64,000 bases of DNA from Micromonospora sp. C28SCA-DRY-2 (GCF_030519475.1 NZ_JAUMKD010000009.1:124001-188000); one strand, 5' to 3'; counted from the stretch's first letter, positions 40,381 to 49,753 are shown. Notes: a model not told the origin generated them from the sequence alone. Numbers and translations are program-made.

Positions 40381-42195
40381 TCAGGTGTTCTGCTTGATCC
40401 GGTTGGTCAGCTCGGCGATCTGGTTGTAGAGCGACCGGCGCTCGGCCATCTGCTGGCGAATCTTGCGGTCGGCGTGCATCACCGTGGTGTGGTCCCGGCC
40501 GCCGAAGGCCTGCCCGATCCGGGGCAGCGAGAGGTCGGTCAGCTCGCGGCAGAGGTACATGGCCACCTGACGGGCGTTGACCAGCACCCGGGACCGGGAG
40601 TGGCCGCGCAGGTCCTCCAGGCTCACCCCGAAGTAGTCAGCGGTGGAGACCATGATCTGGTCCGCGGTGATCTCCGGCCCGGCGCCGTCCGGGATGAAGT
40701 CCCGCAGCACCTCCTCGGCCAGCGACAGCTCGACCGTCGAGCGGGTCAGGCTGGCGAACGCGGTGACCCGGATCAGCGCGCCCTCCAGCTCGCGGATCGA
40801 GTTCGACACCCGGGAGGCGATGAACTCCAGCACGTCCGGCGGGGCGTACAGGCGCTCCTGCGCTGCCTTCTTCTGCAGGATCGCGATCCGGGTCTCCAGG
40901 TCCGGCGGCTGGATGTCGGCGAGCAGGCCCCACTCGAACCGGGTCCGCAGCCGGTCCTCCAGCGTCGCCAGCTGCTTCGGCGAGCGGTCGGAGGTGATCA
41001 CGATCTGCTTGTTGGCGTTGTGCAGGGTGTTGAAGGTGTGGAAGAACTCCTCCTGGGTGCGCTCGCGGTTCTCCAGGAACTGGATGTCGTCGATCAGCAG
41101 GATGTCGACGTCGCGGTAGCGCCGCTGGAACGCGCTGGTCTTGTCGTCCCGGAGCGAGTTGATGAAGTCGTTGGTGAACTCCTCGGTCGAGACGTACCGC
41201 ACCGACCGGGCGTTGCCGAGCGTGGTGGCGTAGTGCCCGATGGCGTGCAGCAGGTGCGTCTTGCCGAGCCCGGAGCTGCCGTAGATGAACAGCGGGTTGT
41301 ACGCCTTCGCCGGTGACTCGGCCACGGCGACCGCCGCGGCGTGCGCGAACCGGTTGGACGAGCCGATGACGAACGTCTCGAACATGTACTTCGGGTTGAG
41401 CCGGTTGCCGCCGGCGTCGGCGGGCAGCCGCCGCTCGTCCCGGCCGCCGGGTCGGTGGTCCGCCCGTCCGGGGCCGCTGTCCGGGCCGCCGTCGCGGGGC
41501 AGCGCGCGGATCACGTGCTGGTCGCGGGGGGAGACCGCGTCCTGCGGGTAGCGCGGCTCGTAGGGGCGGGCGTCCGGGCCGGGCGGGTCGAGCCGGGCGG
41601 CCTGCTCGTCGAAGCCGCGCGCGGTGGGCGTACGCCGGGCCGGGCGGTCCGGCCGGGGCGGCTCGGCGAAGGCCGTGCTGAACAGCGCCTCCTGGCCGCC
41701 GGGGCCGGCCGGACCCGGCCGGTCCTCGGTGGGCTGCCCGGGCGGCGGCGCGTCGGTCCGGCGCTCCGGGTGCGGCTGCTCGGGGATGAGCGGGGGCTGC
41801 TGCCGGGCGAGCGGGTCGTCGTCCCGTGGCTCGGGGCCGGTGCCGTCGAATCCCGCCGGGCCGCCCTCGTGGTCGACCGGCGCGGGCTCCGGACCGGAGC
41901 GGTAGACGGTGCCGGCCGGCCGGCCCGCGCCGTCCTCGGCCACCCGTACGGTGACCGCCACCTGGATCGGGCGGCCGAGCCGGCGGGTGAGCGCCTCGGT
42001 GATCGCCGGCCGCAGCCGCGACTCGATCACGTCCCGGGTGAACGCGTCCGGGACGGAGAGCAGCGCGGTGTCCTCGACGATCGCGCGCAGCCAGGTCAGC
42101 CGCAGGTACGCCCGCTGCTGGGCTGAGATGATCTCGTCGGCGAGCTCGTCGGTCGTCGCCATCCAGACAGCGGCGAGGTCGGTCGTACCGGTCAC
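40381..42195 (-). CDS. dnaA: chromosomal replication initiator DnaA
   Basis: 604 residues. Domain I (LAAVWMATTDELADEIISAQQRAYLRLTWLRAI...) is followed by a long Pro/Gly/Arg-rich disordered domain II (~residues 105-265), typical of actinomycetes. Domain III has Walker A GSSGLGKTHLLHAIG and Walker B LLIDDIQFLENRERTQEEFFHTFN. Domain IV is the DNA-binding end LPRIGQAFGGRDHTTVMHADRKI. GTG 42195 was chosen; a 41-codon in-frame extension to 42318 is basic and non-conserved. DnaA boxes upstream suggest autoregulation. Confidence 0.97.
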   Translation of the reverse strand: MTGTTDLAAVWMATTDELADEIISAQQRAYLRLTWLRAIVEDTALLSVPDAFTRDVIESRLRPAITEALTRRLGRPIQVAVTVRVAEDGAGRPAGTVYRSGPEPAPVDHEGGPAGFDGTGPEPRDDDPLARQQPPLIPEQPHPERRTDAPPPGQPTEDRPGPAGPGGQEALFSTAFAEPPRPDRPARRTPTARGFDEQAARLDPPGPDARPYEPRYPQDAVSPRDQHVIRALPRDGGPDSGPGRADHRPGGRDERRLPADAGGNRLNPKYMFETFVIGSSNRFAHAAAVAVAESPAKAYNPLFIYGSSGLGKTHLLHAIGHYATTLGNARSVRYVSTEEFTNDFINSLRDDKTSAFQRRYRDVDILLIDDIQFLENRERTQEEFFHTFNTLHNANKQIVITSDRSPKQLATLEDRLRTRFEWGLLADIQPPDLETRIAILQKKAAQERLYAPPDVLEFIASRVSNSIRELEGALIRVTAFASLTRSTVELSLAEEVLRDFIPDGAGPEITADQIMVSTADYFGVSLEDLRGHSRSRVLVNARQVAMYLCRELTDLSLPRIGQAFGGRDHTTVMHADRKIRQQMAERRSLYNQIAELTNRIKQNT

Positions 42196-42310
42196 CGTCG
42201 TGCCACCCCCTCGCCTCTGCCCCCGGACGCCGCCGTCGCCCCGGCCGGTCTTCCGGGCCCGCCGCCCTCGAGCTGGTGGACCTTCACCCACCCGGACGGC
42301 CGACCGGTCG

Positions 42311-42330
42311 TCGTCCACAAGTTATCCACA
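42311..42330. promoter_or_regulatory. DnaA boxes upstream of dnaA
   Basis: TTATCCACA (42322-42330, perfect consensus) and TCGTCCACA (42311-42319, one mismatch) lie about 115-135 bp upstream of the dnaA start, a place fitting autoregulation by DnaA. The rest of the gap 42196-42611 holds no gene that I recognise. Confidence 0.65.
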
Positions 42331-42611
42331 GCCTGTGTACCGACCGATTGTGGCCGCCCGCCGGACGCGGGTCTGACCTGCCCCCTGCCTGAACGGGCGC
42401 TGAAGCGGGTTCACCGTGCCGAACGATTCACTACCGGGTCCGGTCTTGCCTGCCGGCGACACCGGGACCCCCGACGCTGACCGCAATCGGGCACGGTAAC
42501 AGCGTTGTCCACGCGCCATCAACCGGCGACGCGCGGCCGGCCTTGTCAACATCAGCGAAAACCGCCGCTTCGGTCGCCGGCCGGGTCCGGTGTCCGCCCT
42601 GGTGGGGGTAT

Positions 42612-42640
42612 TTGACGGTCATTGCCCCCCTGCGTAGGCT
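42612..42640 (+). promoter_or_regulatory. sigma-70-type promoter of the rpmH-rnpA operon
   Basis: TTGACG (42612-42617) and TAGGCT (42635-42640) with a 17-bp spacer, both near consensus for the principal actinobacterial sigma factor. A further TAGGGT is at 42667-42672. The 5' leader to rpmH is about 170 nt. Confidence 0.65.
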
Positions 42641-42820
42641 GGAGCGGCTGCTCTGTCGCCCTCTGCTAGGGTGATGGGTGCTTGCTGTCCGCCGGTCGCG
42701 CCCCGCACGCCGAGGGTCCCGCCGGGCAGCACCGATCGGGGCCACCACCGAGGTGGCCTGGACCACCACACGACCCCGGCGGTCCCCTCGCCCGGGGCGT
42801 ACGACAACGGAGAGCCTGAC

Positions 42821-42958
42821 GTGAGCAAGCGCACCTACCAGCCGAACAACCGCCGGCGCGCGAAGACCCACGGCTTCCGGCTGCGCATGCGCACCCGGGC
42901 CGGCCGCGCCATCATCTCGACCCGTCGCGCCAAGGGCCGCACCCGCCTGTCGGCCTGA
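42821..42958 (+). CDS. rpmH: ribosomal protein bL34
   Basis: 45 residues, MSKRTYQPNNRRRAKTHGF, then RLRMRTRAGRAIISTRRAKG, a near-perfect match to bL34. Starts with GTG 42821 and has GGAG eight bases upstream. First gene of the rightward rpmH-rnpA-yidD-yidC-jag-rsmG group next to the origin. Confidence 0.98.
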   Translation: MSKRTYQPNNRRRAKTHGFRLRMRTRAGRAIISTRRAKGRTRLSA

Positions 42959-42995
42959 GGCCGACCGGGTCAGGTCCGGGGGGACGTGGGCAGTC

Positions 42996-43412
42996 GTGCT
43001 GGCGGCCGCACAGCGACTGCGGCGTAGCACCGACTTCGCCGCAGCGGTTCGCGGTGGCCGCCGCGCCGGTCGCGGCGCGGTTGTCGTCCACCTCACCCTG
43101 CCGACCGGGGCCGAACCCACGGCACAGACCTCGCCGGAGCCGGCGCGGGACGCCGGTGCGGAGCAGATCTCCGCACCGACCCGCGCCGGCTTCGTCGTGT
43201 CCAAGGCGGTCGGGCCGGCCGTGGTCCGCAACCGGGTCCGCCGTCGGCTGCGGCACCTGGTCCGCGAGCGGCTGGCCGACCTCCCGCCCGGCAGCACCCT
43301 GGTCGTACGGGCGCTGCCCGCCGCGGCCGACGCGTCCTACCCGCGGCTCGGCGCCGACCTGGACGCCGCCATCGCCGCCGCGCGCTCGCCCCGAGGGCGG
43401 CGGTCGCGGTGA
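42996..43412 (+). CDS. rnpA: ribonuclease P protein component
   Basis: 138 residues. The family region LAAAQRLRRSTDFAAAVRGGRRAGRGAVVVHL is followed by an insertion rich in Pro/Thr/Glu (GAEPTAQTSPEPARDAGAEQI) and the RNP signature GFVVSKAVGPAVVRNRVRRRLRHLVRERL. It binds the RNase P RNA for tRNA 5' processing. The C-terminal tail is basic. GTG 42996 is preceded by GGGGGG. Overlaps yidD by GTGA. Confidence 0.95.
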   Translation: MLAAAQRLRRSTDFAAAVRGGRRAGRGAVVVHLTLPTGAEPTAQTSPEPARDAGAEQISAPTRAGFVVSKAVGPAVVRNRVRRRLRHLVRERLADLPPGSTLVVRALPAAADASYPRLGADLDAAIAAARSPRGRRSR

Positions 43413-43696
43413 GCGCCGGACCGACCGTCCCCCGGCCCAGCACAGCCGGTGCCCGTGTGCTGACCGGCCCCATCATCGCGTACCGTCGGTGGATAAGCCC
43501 GGCTCTGCCGGCCCGCTGTCGGTTCTATCCGTCGTGCAGTGCGTACGCCCTCGAGGCGGTGGCCCGGCACGGCGCGCTCCGGGGAGCCGGCCTCACGGTC
43601 CGGCGGTTGCTGCGCTGCCACCCATTCCACCCAGGTGGACACGACCCGGTGCCGGAGCCGGGCGGTCGCCGACGTGCCGATGTGACTGGAGCCTGA
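43409..43696 (+). CDS. yidD: membrane protein insertion efficiency factor YidD
   Basis: 95 residues with the YidD hallmark IIAYRRWISPALPARCRFYPSCSAYALEAVARHGALRGAGLTVRRLLRCHPFHPGGHDPVP, including the conserved cysteines. Assists YidC. Overlaps rnpA by 4 bp and ends 3 bp before yidC, so all are cotranscribed. Confidence 0.95.
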   Translation: MSAGPTVPRPSTAGARVLTGPIIAYRRWISPALPARCRFYPSCSAYALEAVARHGALRGAGLTVRRLLRCHPFHPGGHDPVPEPGGRRRADVTGA

Positions 43697-43699
43697 GAA

Positions 43700-44686
43700 T
43701 TGAGTCTCGACTGGATCTACTACGCGATTTCGTGGATCCTGCTGGCCTGGCATTCGGCCTGGGACGCCATCGGCGTGCCGGACGGCGCGGTGATCGGCAC
43801 GAACTGGGCCTGGATCCTCGCCATCGTCTTCCTGGTGGTCACCGTCCGGGTGATCCTGTTCCCGATCTTCGTCAAGCAGATCAAGTCCCAGCGGGCGATG
43901 CAGGCGCTCCAGCCCCAGGTGAAGGCGCTGCAGGAGAAGCACAAGGGTGACCGGGAGACGCTCCAGAAGGAGATGATGGAGCTCTACCGGAAGGAAAAGG
44001 CCAACCCGCTGATGGGCTGCCTTCCGATGTTCCTCCAGATCCCGGTCTTCCTCGGCCTCTTCCACGTGCTCCGCCGGCTCGACCCGGCAAACGGCGGCAA
44101 GACCCTCTACGGCTGGACGGTCGGCCAGTTCGAGAGCGCCTCGCAGGCGAAGCTCTTCACCGCCCCGATCGCCGGCAAGTTCGGCTCGACCGCCGAGGAG
44201 CTGGCCCGCCTCGGCGCCAACGGCACCACCGTCAAGGTCATCGCCGGCATCCTGGTCCTGGTCATGATGGGCACCACCTACCTGACCAGCCGCCAGATGA
44301 TCCTCAAGACCGGCTGGGCGGAGGACCCGCAGCAGCGGATGATCCAGCGGCTGATGCTCTACGGCATCCCGCTCTCGCTCCTGGTCTCCGGCGCGATCTT
44401 CCCGATCGGTGTGATCATCTACTGGGTCACCAACAACCTGTTCACCCTCGGCCAGCAGCAGTGGGTGCTCCGGAAGTTCCCGCCGCCGGCGAACGTCAGC
44501 ACCACCAAGCCGGGCACCTCGCCCCGCGGCCCGGTGCAGCCGGCCAAGTCGGGTGGCCTGCTCGGCCGCGCCAAGCCGGCCGCCCAGGTGCCGGCGAAGC
44601 CCGCCGCGCCGAAGGTCGCCGCCCCGAAGCCCGGCGCCAAGCCGGTGAACCCCAAGAAGGGCCGCCCCGCCAAGCGGAAGGGCTGA
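43700..44686 (+). CDS. yidC: membrane protein insertase YidC
   Basis: 328 residues of the Gram-positive/Oxa1 type. Segments include ISWILLAWHSAWDAIG, WAWILAIVFLVVTVRVILFPIFVKQIKSQRAMQALQPQVKALQEKHKGD (the amphipathic loop and cytoplasmic helical hairpin), GCLPMFLQIPVFLGLFHVLRRL and VIAGILVLVMMGTTYLTS. The C-terminal tail from about 265 is basic, Lys/Pro/Ala-rich. Start is TTG 43700; GGAG is placed upstream (43688). Confidence 0.95.
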   Translation: MSLDWIYYAISWILLAWHSAWDAIGVPDGAVIGTNWAWILAIVFLVVTVRVILFPIFVKQIKSQRAMQALQPQVKALQEKHKGDRETLQKEMMELYRKEKANPLMGCLPMFLQIPVFLGLFHVLRRLDPANGGKTLYGWTVGQFESASQAKLFTAPIAGKFGSTAEELARLGANGTTVKVIAGILVLVMMGTTYLTSRQMILKTGWAEDPQQRMIQRLMLYGIPLSLLVSGAIFPIGVIIYWVTNNLFTLGQQQWVLRKFPPPANVSTTKPGTSPRGPVQPAKSGGLLGRAKPAAQVPAKPAAPKVAAPKPGAKPVNPKKGRPAKRKG

Positions 44687-44692
44687 CCTGTC

Positions 44693-44724
44693 CGGGCCGC
44701 CGTCGGGAGACCGGCGGCGGCCCG
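44693..44724 (+). terminator. stem-loop between yidC and jag
   Basis: CGGGCCGCCG (44693-44702) pairs with CGGCGGCCCG (44715-44724) around a 12-nt loop. No T-run follows; it may be a partial terminator or an mRNA-stability element inside the operon. Confidence 0.4.
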
Positions 44725-44898
44725 TTCCGCACCGTGCAGCCGCCGTACGGCCGGCGCCGGAGCGGAACGGCCGCGCGGGGCGCGGCCACGGGCGAGACTG
44801 CCCTACAGACGTGCCCGCGGGCACCGGCGAAGCTCCCGCCGGCCCCCGGGGAACCAGCGGACCCGACGGTCCGGCCGAGCGAGTACGGAGATGAGACC

Positions 44899-45489
44899 GT
44901 GACGGACACCAGCATCCCCCGCGCCGACGAGTCACTGGACGAGGAGGGCGTCGCCCCCGCCGCGGCGGAGGACGACACCGAGGCGGAGGAGACCGAGGAG
45001 GGCCCGCGGGAGAAGAAGGCCGCGGGCGAGAGCGAACTGTTCCGGCAGAGCGAGATCGCCGCCGACTACGTCGAGGGGCTGCTCGACATCCTCGACTACG
45101 ACGGAGACATCGACGAGCTTGTATCGGGCGGGCGCCCGGTGGTCGAGGTCGTGGGCGGCCGGTTGCAGAACCTGGTCGGGCAGCGCGGCGCCACCCTGGA
45201 GGCGCTGCAGGAACTGGCCCGGCTGGCCGTGTTCCGGCAGACCGGGTCGCCGAGCCGGCTGCTGCTCGACGTCGGTGGCTACCGGGCCAACCGCCGCAAG
45301 GAACTGGCCGCCGTGGCGAAGAACGCCGTCGAGAAGGTCAAGGAGTACGGCGAGCCGGTCCGCCTGGAGCCGATGTCCGCGTTCGAGCGCAAGTGCGTGC
45401 ACGACGTGGTCAACGCGATGAGCGGGGTGGAGAGCGAGTCCGAGGGTGTCGAGCCGAACCGGCGCATCGTCGTCCGGCCGGCGGACTGA
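44899..45489 (+). CDS. jag: Jag/SpoIIIJ-associated RNA-binding protein (KH-R3H)
   Basis: 196 residues. An acidic, disordered N-terminus (EEGVAPAAAEDDTEAEETEEGPREKK) precedes a KH domain (GRPVVEVVGGRLQNLVGQRGATLEALQELARLAVFRQTG) and an R3H domain (YGEPVRLEPMSAFERKCVHDVVNAM). Jag/KhpB homologues bind small RNAs and control cell elongation. GTG 44899 has GGAGATGAGACC upstream. Longer upstream frames are rejected as out of family. Confidence 0.95.
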   Translation: MTDTSIPRADESLDEEGVAPAAAEDDTEAEETEEGPREKKAAGESELFRQSEIAADYVEGLLDILDYDGDIDELVSGGRPVVEVVGGRLQNLVGQRGATLEALQELARLAVFRQTGSPSRLLLDVGGYRANRRKELAAVAKNAVEKVKEYGEPVRLEPMSAFERKCVHDVVNAMSGVESESEGVEPNRRIVVRPAD

Positions 45490-45493
45490 CCGC

Positions 45494-46309
45494 GTGACCA
45501 ACGACGACACCACGGCCGGGGCCGTGGCCGGCCCGGGTGGCACGCCGCCCGGGCCGTCGGCTGTCCGCCCCGGCGTCACGCCCTCGCCGGCCGACGCGGT
45601 GCTGCCGCCGGAACTGGCCGGCGCGGCCCGCACCCTCTTCGGCGATCGGCTCGACCTGGCCGCCGCGTACGCCGAACTGCTGGCCACCGACGGGGTGCTC
45701 CGCGGGCTGATCGGCCCCCGGGAGGCGCCGCGGATCTGGGACCGGCACCTGCTCAACTGCGCGGCCGTGGCGGAGCGGATCCCCGAGGGCGCCGCCGTGC
45801 TCGACGTCGGCTCGGGTGCCGGACTCCCCGGGCTGGTGCTGGCGATCGCGCGCCCCGACCTGACCGTGACGCTGATCGAGCCGCTCGCCCGACGGACCTC
45901 CTTCCTGGTCGAGGCGGTGCAGGGGCTCGGCCTGGCGAAGACGGTGCGGGTTTTCCGGGGCCGGGCCGAGGAGGCGGCGGCCGGCGCGGGTGCCGAGCCG
46001 CTGCGCGGCGACGTGGTCACCGCCCGGGCGGTCGCCCCGCTGGACCGGCTCGCCGCCTGGTGCCTGCCGCTGGCGGTGCCCGGTGGACGGCTGGTGGCGC
46101 TCAAGGGCGCATCGGCCGCCGAGGAGATCGCCGAGCACGCGGCGGCGGTGGCGCGGCTGGGTGGTGGCGAGCCGACGGTGCACCGCTGCGGTGAGGGCGT
46201 GCTCGACGCGCCGACCACGGTGGTGGAGATCGTGCGCGAACGGGTGGTGGGGCCGGTCCGGCGACCGGCCGCCAAGAAGTCTCGCGGCGGGCGGTCCCGC
46301 CGCCGCTGA
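45494..46309 (+). CDS. rsmG: 16S rRNA (guanine527-N7)-methyltransferase RsmG
   Basis: 271 residues. Methylates G527 of 16S rRNA; loss in actinomycetes gives low-level streptomycin resistance. SAM motif VLDVGSGAGLPGLVLAIARPDLTVTLIEPLARR and RGDVVTARAVAPLDRLAAWCLPLAVPGGRLVALKG are visible. An N-terminal ~45-residue low-complexity extension precedes the family start. GTG 45494 lies 4 bp after jag. Confidence 0.95.
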   Translation: MTNDDTTAGAVAGPGGTPPGPSAVRPGVTPSPADAVLPPELAGAARTLFGDRLDLAAAYAELLATDGVLRGLIGPREAPRIWDRHLLNCAAVAERIPEGAAVLDVGSGAGLPGLVLAIARPDLTVTLIEPLARRTSFLVEAVQGLGLAKTVRVFRGRAEEAAAGAGAEPLRGDVVTARAVAPLDRLAAWCLPLAVPGGRLVALKGASAAEEIAEHAAAVARLGGGEPTVHRCGEGVLDAPTTVVEIVRERVVGPVRRPAAKKSRGGRSRRR

Positions 46310-46880
46310 CCCGGTGCGGACGGTGGTGGCCGGCGGCCGTGCGCCCGGGGTGGACCCGGTACTGGCGCCGATCCCCGCGCACCTGGCCTTGCCCCGGTAG
46401 GGCCCGAGACGCGGTTGTCGCTCCGCTGCTGGGGCGGGCTGGTGCTGCTGCAGCATCGCGCTGTTCCTGCTGTCACACGCCGCGTTTCCAGGATGGACAG
46501 CAGCACCCCGCGCATCGGCCGGGACGGGTGGCCCCTGAACGCCGGGCCGCTGAACGTCGTGCTGCCTCAACCGGCCGTGATGCCGATCACCACCCAGCGG
46601 TTGGTCCCGCTGACCCGCCGCTCAGGTGCCTGCTACCGGCTTTCCGGCCGGCTCCTGGGTCGTTGAACCGGGTGGGTGGAGGGTGCGGGTTGCGAACCCG
46701 ACGTGGACCGGCCGCGCCCGTGAGCCGTAGGCTGACCGCGCGTCGATAGTGTGGAGCGGGCGGCAACGGCGTCACCGGGTCCCGACCGCTTCCGCCGCGC
46801 CGGACGCGCAGTGCGAGTACGCGTACGGCCGGGGTATGACGGGATGCGGACCGACCATCCGAAGCGGGCAGGGATGACAG
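46310..46880. other. rsmG-parA intergenic region
   Basis: 571 bp without a recognisable gene; short frames here have no family match. A possible parA promoter is TGGACC (46704-46709) with TAGGCT (46728-46733), 18-bp spacer. Confidence 0.4.
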
Positions 46881-48167
46881 GTGCATGACGACGGCAGGTA
46901 CGACGATCCACGCGTGACGGGTTCGACGGGCGCTCCTGTTTCACGTGAAACCGACTACCAGAGCTGGCCGCCTTCCGGGGCGTCGGCGCAGGGCCCGTCG
47001 AACCGGCCGCCGGACGTCGAATCCGGGGAGCGCCGGGACCTTCCGGTGACCGGGGCGGGTCGTGCGGACTCGACGGTGCCCGGTGGTGCCCAGCCGGCTG
47101 GCGCGGGCGGACGGGTCATCCCGATCCGGCGCAACGCGGCGGCCCGGTTCGAGGCGCCGGTACCCCAGCAGCCGACCCCGGAGGCGGTGCCGGACGCGAC
47201 CCCCGGTCCGGTCTTCGACACGACAGCGGCCTTCGAAAGCGCCGCCGTCGAGCCCGCGTACGTTTCACGTGAAACACCGATGCGCGAAGAGGATGACCCA
47301 CCGTTGGCTATGGAGGCGATGCGTGCCGTGCAGATCCTGAATCCCAGTGGCGAGGTGACTATGCCTCGGCCGGAGCGGACCCGGGTCATGTGCGTCGCGA
47401 ACCAGAAGGGCGGCGTGGGAAAGACCACGACCACGGTGAACCTGGCGGTGGCGCTCGCCCTGCACGGCAACCGGGTGCTGGTGGTCGACCTCGACCCGCA
47501 GGGCAACGCCTCCACCGGGCTCAACGTGCCGCACCACACCGGCGTGCCGGACGTCTACGACTGCCTCATCAACAGCGTGCCGCTGGAGGAGGTCGCCCAG
47601 GAGGTCGAGGGGATCCCCAACCTGTGGTGCGTACCGGCCACCATCGACCTGGCGGGTGCCGAGATCGAACTCGTCTCGGTGGTCGCCCGGGAGTCCCGGC
47701 TGGCCCGCGCCATCACCGCGTACCCGGGGCACTTCGACTACGTCTTTATCGACTGCCCGCCCTCGCTCGGCCTGCTCACGGTCAACGCTCTGGTCGCGGC
47801 GCAGGAGGTGCTCATCCCGATCCAGTGCGAGTACTACGCGCTGGAGGGCCTCAACCAGCTGATCCAGAACATCAACCTGGTTCGCCAGCACCTCAACCCG
47901 CGGCTGGAGGTCTCCACGATCCTGCTCACCATGTACGACCGGCGTACCCGGCTGGCCGACGCGGTGGAGCAGGACGTCCGGAACCACTTCGGTGACAAGG
48001 TGCTCCAGGCGGTCATCCCGCGTAACGTCCGCGTCTCCGAGGCACCCAGCTACGGCCAGTCGGTGATGACCTACGATCCCGGATCGCGGGGGGCGACGAG
48101 CTACTTCGAGGCCGCCCAGGAGATCGCCGAGCGAGGCGTCAAGGAGCCGGTGAGCCGGAATGCGTAG
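46881..48167 (+). CDS. parA: chromosome partitioning ATPase ParA
   Basis: 428 residues. The ParA/Soj ATPase occupies the C-terminal ~280 residues: deviant Walker A ANQKGGVGKTTTTVNLAVAL, VLVVDLDPQGNAST, DYVFIDCPPSLGLLTVNAL and YYALEGLNQLIQNI. The first ~140 residues are disordered and contain two copies of VSRET, encoded exactly by two parS sites (46938 and 47262), so the segregation sites are part of the reading frame. GTG 46881 has AGGGA upstream. It forms an operon with parB (27-bp gap). Confidence 0.95.
   Translation: MHDDGRYDDPRVTGSTGAPVSRETDYQSWPPSGASAQGPSNRPPDVESGERRDLPVTGAGRADSTVPGGAQPAGAGGRVIPIRRNAAARFEAPVPQQPTPEAVPDATPGPVFDTTAAFESAAVEPAYVSRETPMREEDDPPLAMEAMRAVQILNPSGEVTMPRPERTRVMCVANQKGGVGKTTTTVNLAVALALHGNRVLVVDLDPQGNASTGLNVPHHTGVPDVYDCLINSVPLEEVAQEVEGIPNLWCVPATIDLAGAEIELVSVVARESRLARAITAYPGHFDYVFIDCPPSLGLLTVNALVAAQEVLIPIQCEYYALEGLNQLIQNINLVRQHLNPRLEVSTILLTMYDRRTRLADAVEQDVRNHFGDKVLQAVIPRNVRVSEAPSYGQSVMTYDPGSRGATSYFEAAQEIAERGVKEPVSRNA
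46938..46951. other. parS site 1 (inside parA)
   Basis: Perfect parS palindrome GTTTCACGTGAAAC, bound by ParB for origin segregation. It is read by the ribosome as part of VSRET in ParA. Confidence 0.97.
47262..47275. other. parS site 2 (inside parA)
   Basis: Perfect GTTTCACGTGAAAC; again gives VSRET in the ParA N-terminal region. Confidence 0.97.
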
Positions 48168-48194
48168 TGCGGACGAGGCGCTGGGAGGCGTGGC

Positions 48195-49205
48195 ATGAAG
48201 AACCGTCCTCGGGGCGGGCTGGGTCGAGGCCTGGGCGCACTGATCCCGACCGGACCGGCGCCGGCCGCCGATGCCGCGGTGGGCGCCCCCGACAGCGGCG
48301 TCACCGTCGCGGCCGTACCGGCCGGAGCGCCGGCAGCGGTCGATCCGCCAGCGCCCGCGCCCGCGTCGGCGACACTCGGTCCGGTGCCCGGCGCCCGGTT
48401 CGCCGAGATCCCGGTCGACGCCATCGTGCCGAACCCGAAGCAGCCCCGGCAGGTCTTCGACGAGGAGGCGCTGGAGGAGCTGAAGACCTCGATCCGCGAG
48501 GTCGGATTCCTTCAGCCGATCGTGGTACGCCAGCTCGACGACGAGAAGTACGAGCTGGTGATGGGCGAGCGTCGGTGGCGCGCCGCGCAGGCGGTGGGCC
48601 GGGAGAGCATCCCGGCGATCGTCCGGGACACCCGCGACGACGCGATGCTCCGGGACGCGCTGCTGGAGAACATCCACCGGGCCAACCTGAACCCGCTCGA
48701 AGAGGCGGCCGCGTACCAGCAGCTGCTCGAGGAGTTCGGCGCCACCCACGAGGAGCTGGCTCGCCGGATCGGCCGGAGCCGGCCGCAGATCTCCAACACC
48801 ATCCGGTTGTTGAACCTGCCCGCGCAGGTGCAGCGGCGGGTCGCGGCCGGCGTGCTCTCCGCCGGGCACGCCCGGGCGTTGCTCAGCCTCGACGACGCGG
48901 AGGCGCAGGAGCAGTTGGCGCTCCGGATCGTCGCCGAGGGCCTCTCGGTCCGGGCGACCGAGGAGATCGTGGCCCTGGCGCTGAGCGACGGCCCGACGAA
49001 GAAGGACTCGGCCCGGCGGCGGCCCAAGCCGCATGCGCCGGCGCTCACCGATCTGGCTGACCGCCTCTCGGACCGTTTCGACACCCGGGTGAAGGTCGAC
49101 ATCGGCCGGAACAAGGGCAAGATCACGATTGAGTTCGCGACGGTCGACGACCTGGAGCGGATCGTCGGAATCATCGGGGTCGACCGGGAGGAGCCCGAAG
49201 CCTGA
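48195..49205 (+). CDS. parB: chromosome partitioning protein ParB
   Basis: 336 residues. Binds parS and spreads as a CTP-dependent clamp. N-terminal RGGLGRGLGALIP, then a linker rich in Ala/Pro, the ParB/Srx nuclease-fold region IPVDAIVPNPKQPRQVFDEEALEELKTSIREVGFLQPIVVR, GERRWRAAQ (arginine CTP motif), ENIHRANLNPLEEAAAYQQLLEEFGATHEELARRIGRSRPQISNTIRLLNLP (the HTH) and a C-terminal dimer domain. ATG 48195 follows the parA stop closely. Confidence 0.97.
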   Translation: MKNRPRGGLGRGLGALIPTGPAPAADAAVGAPDSGVTVAAVPAGAPAAVDPPAPAPASATLGPVPGARFAEIPVDAIVPNPKQPRQVFDEEALEELKTSIREVGFLQPIVVRQLDDEKYELVMGERRWRAAQAVGRESIPAIVRDTRDDAMLRDALLENIHRANLNPLEEAAAYQQLLEEFGATHEELARRIGRSRPQISNTIRLLNLPAQVQRRVAAGVLSAGHARALLSLDDAEAQEQLALRIVAEGLSVRATEEIVALALSDGPTKKDSARRRPKPHAPALTDLADRLSDRFDTRVKVDIGRNKGKITIEFATVDDLERIVGIIGVDREEPEA

Positions 49206-49315
49206 CCCCGGTACGCCGAACGGCCGCGCGCACACCGCAGGTGCCGCGGCCGTTTCCGCGCCCCCGGGCACCGCAGCCGTTCTCCTTGCCGCCCCGGCCC
49301 GCCGGGGACGCTCTC

Positions 49316-49640
49316 TGGTGCCCTGCCCTGCCCTGCCCTGCCCTGCCGCGCCGCGCCGCGCCGCGCCGCGCCGCGCCGTGTCGGGCCGGGCCGGGCCGGG
49401 CCGTGTCGGGCCGGGCCGTGTCGGGCCGGGCCGTGGTGTGCCGTGCGGGCCGCGCTGCGCGGTGGGTGCCGTGAGGGCCGCTCGGCGCGTGGGGTGCCGT
49501 GCCGGGCCGTTCTTTCGGTGCCCACGCGTGCCGCGTCGCCGTGTCGCGGCGTGCGGTGCTGTGCCGTACCGCGCCGTGCTGTGGTGTGCAGTGCCGGACC
49601 GTTCCGTGCCATGCGTGCCGCGTCGGCCTTGCGGTGCGTG
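49316..49640. repeat. pentanucleotide-periodic low-complexity tract
   Basis: Begins with CCCTG x5 (49321-49345), then CCGCG x6 (49346-49375), then mixtures of CCGGG, TCGGG and CCGTG, all in 5-bp register to about 49440, and fades into CCGTG-like repeats up to ~49640. It is a degenerating tandem array just downstream of parB. Confidence 0.75.
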
Positions 49641-49739
49641 CCGATGGTCGCCGCGCCGGTGTCTCGCTTTCCCAGTCGGTCCGCTGCGGCACGCGGCCGA
49701 GTATCCGATAAAACGCGGCGCCTCCCTCCTAGTGCCGCC

Positions 49740-49753
49740 GTTTCACGTGAAAC
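49740..49753. other. parS site 3
   Basis: Perfect GTTTCACGTGAAAC palindrome in the non-coding region downstream of parB. Confidence 0.97.
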
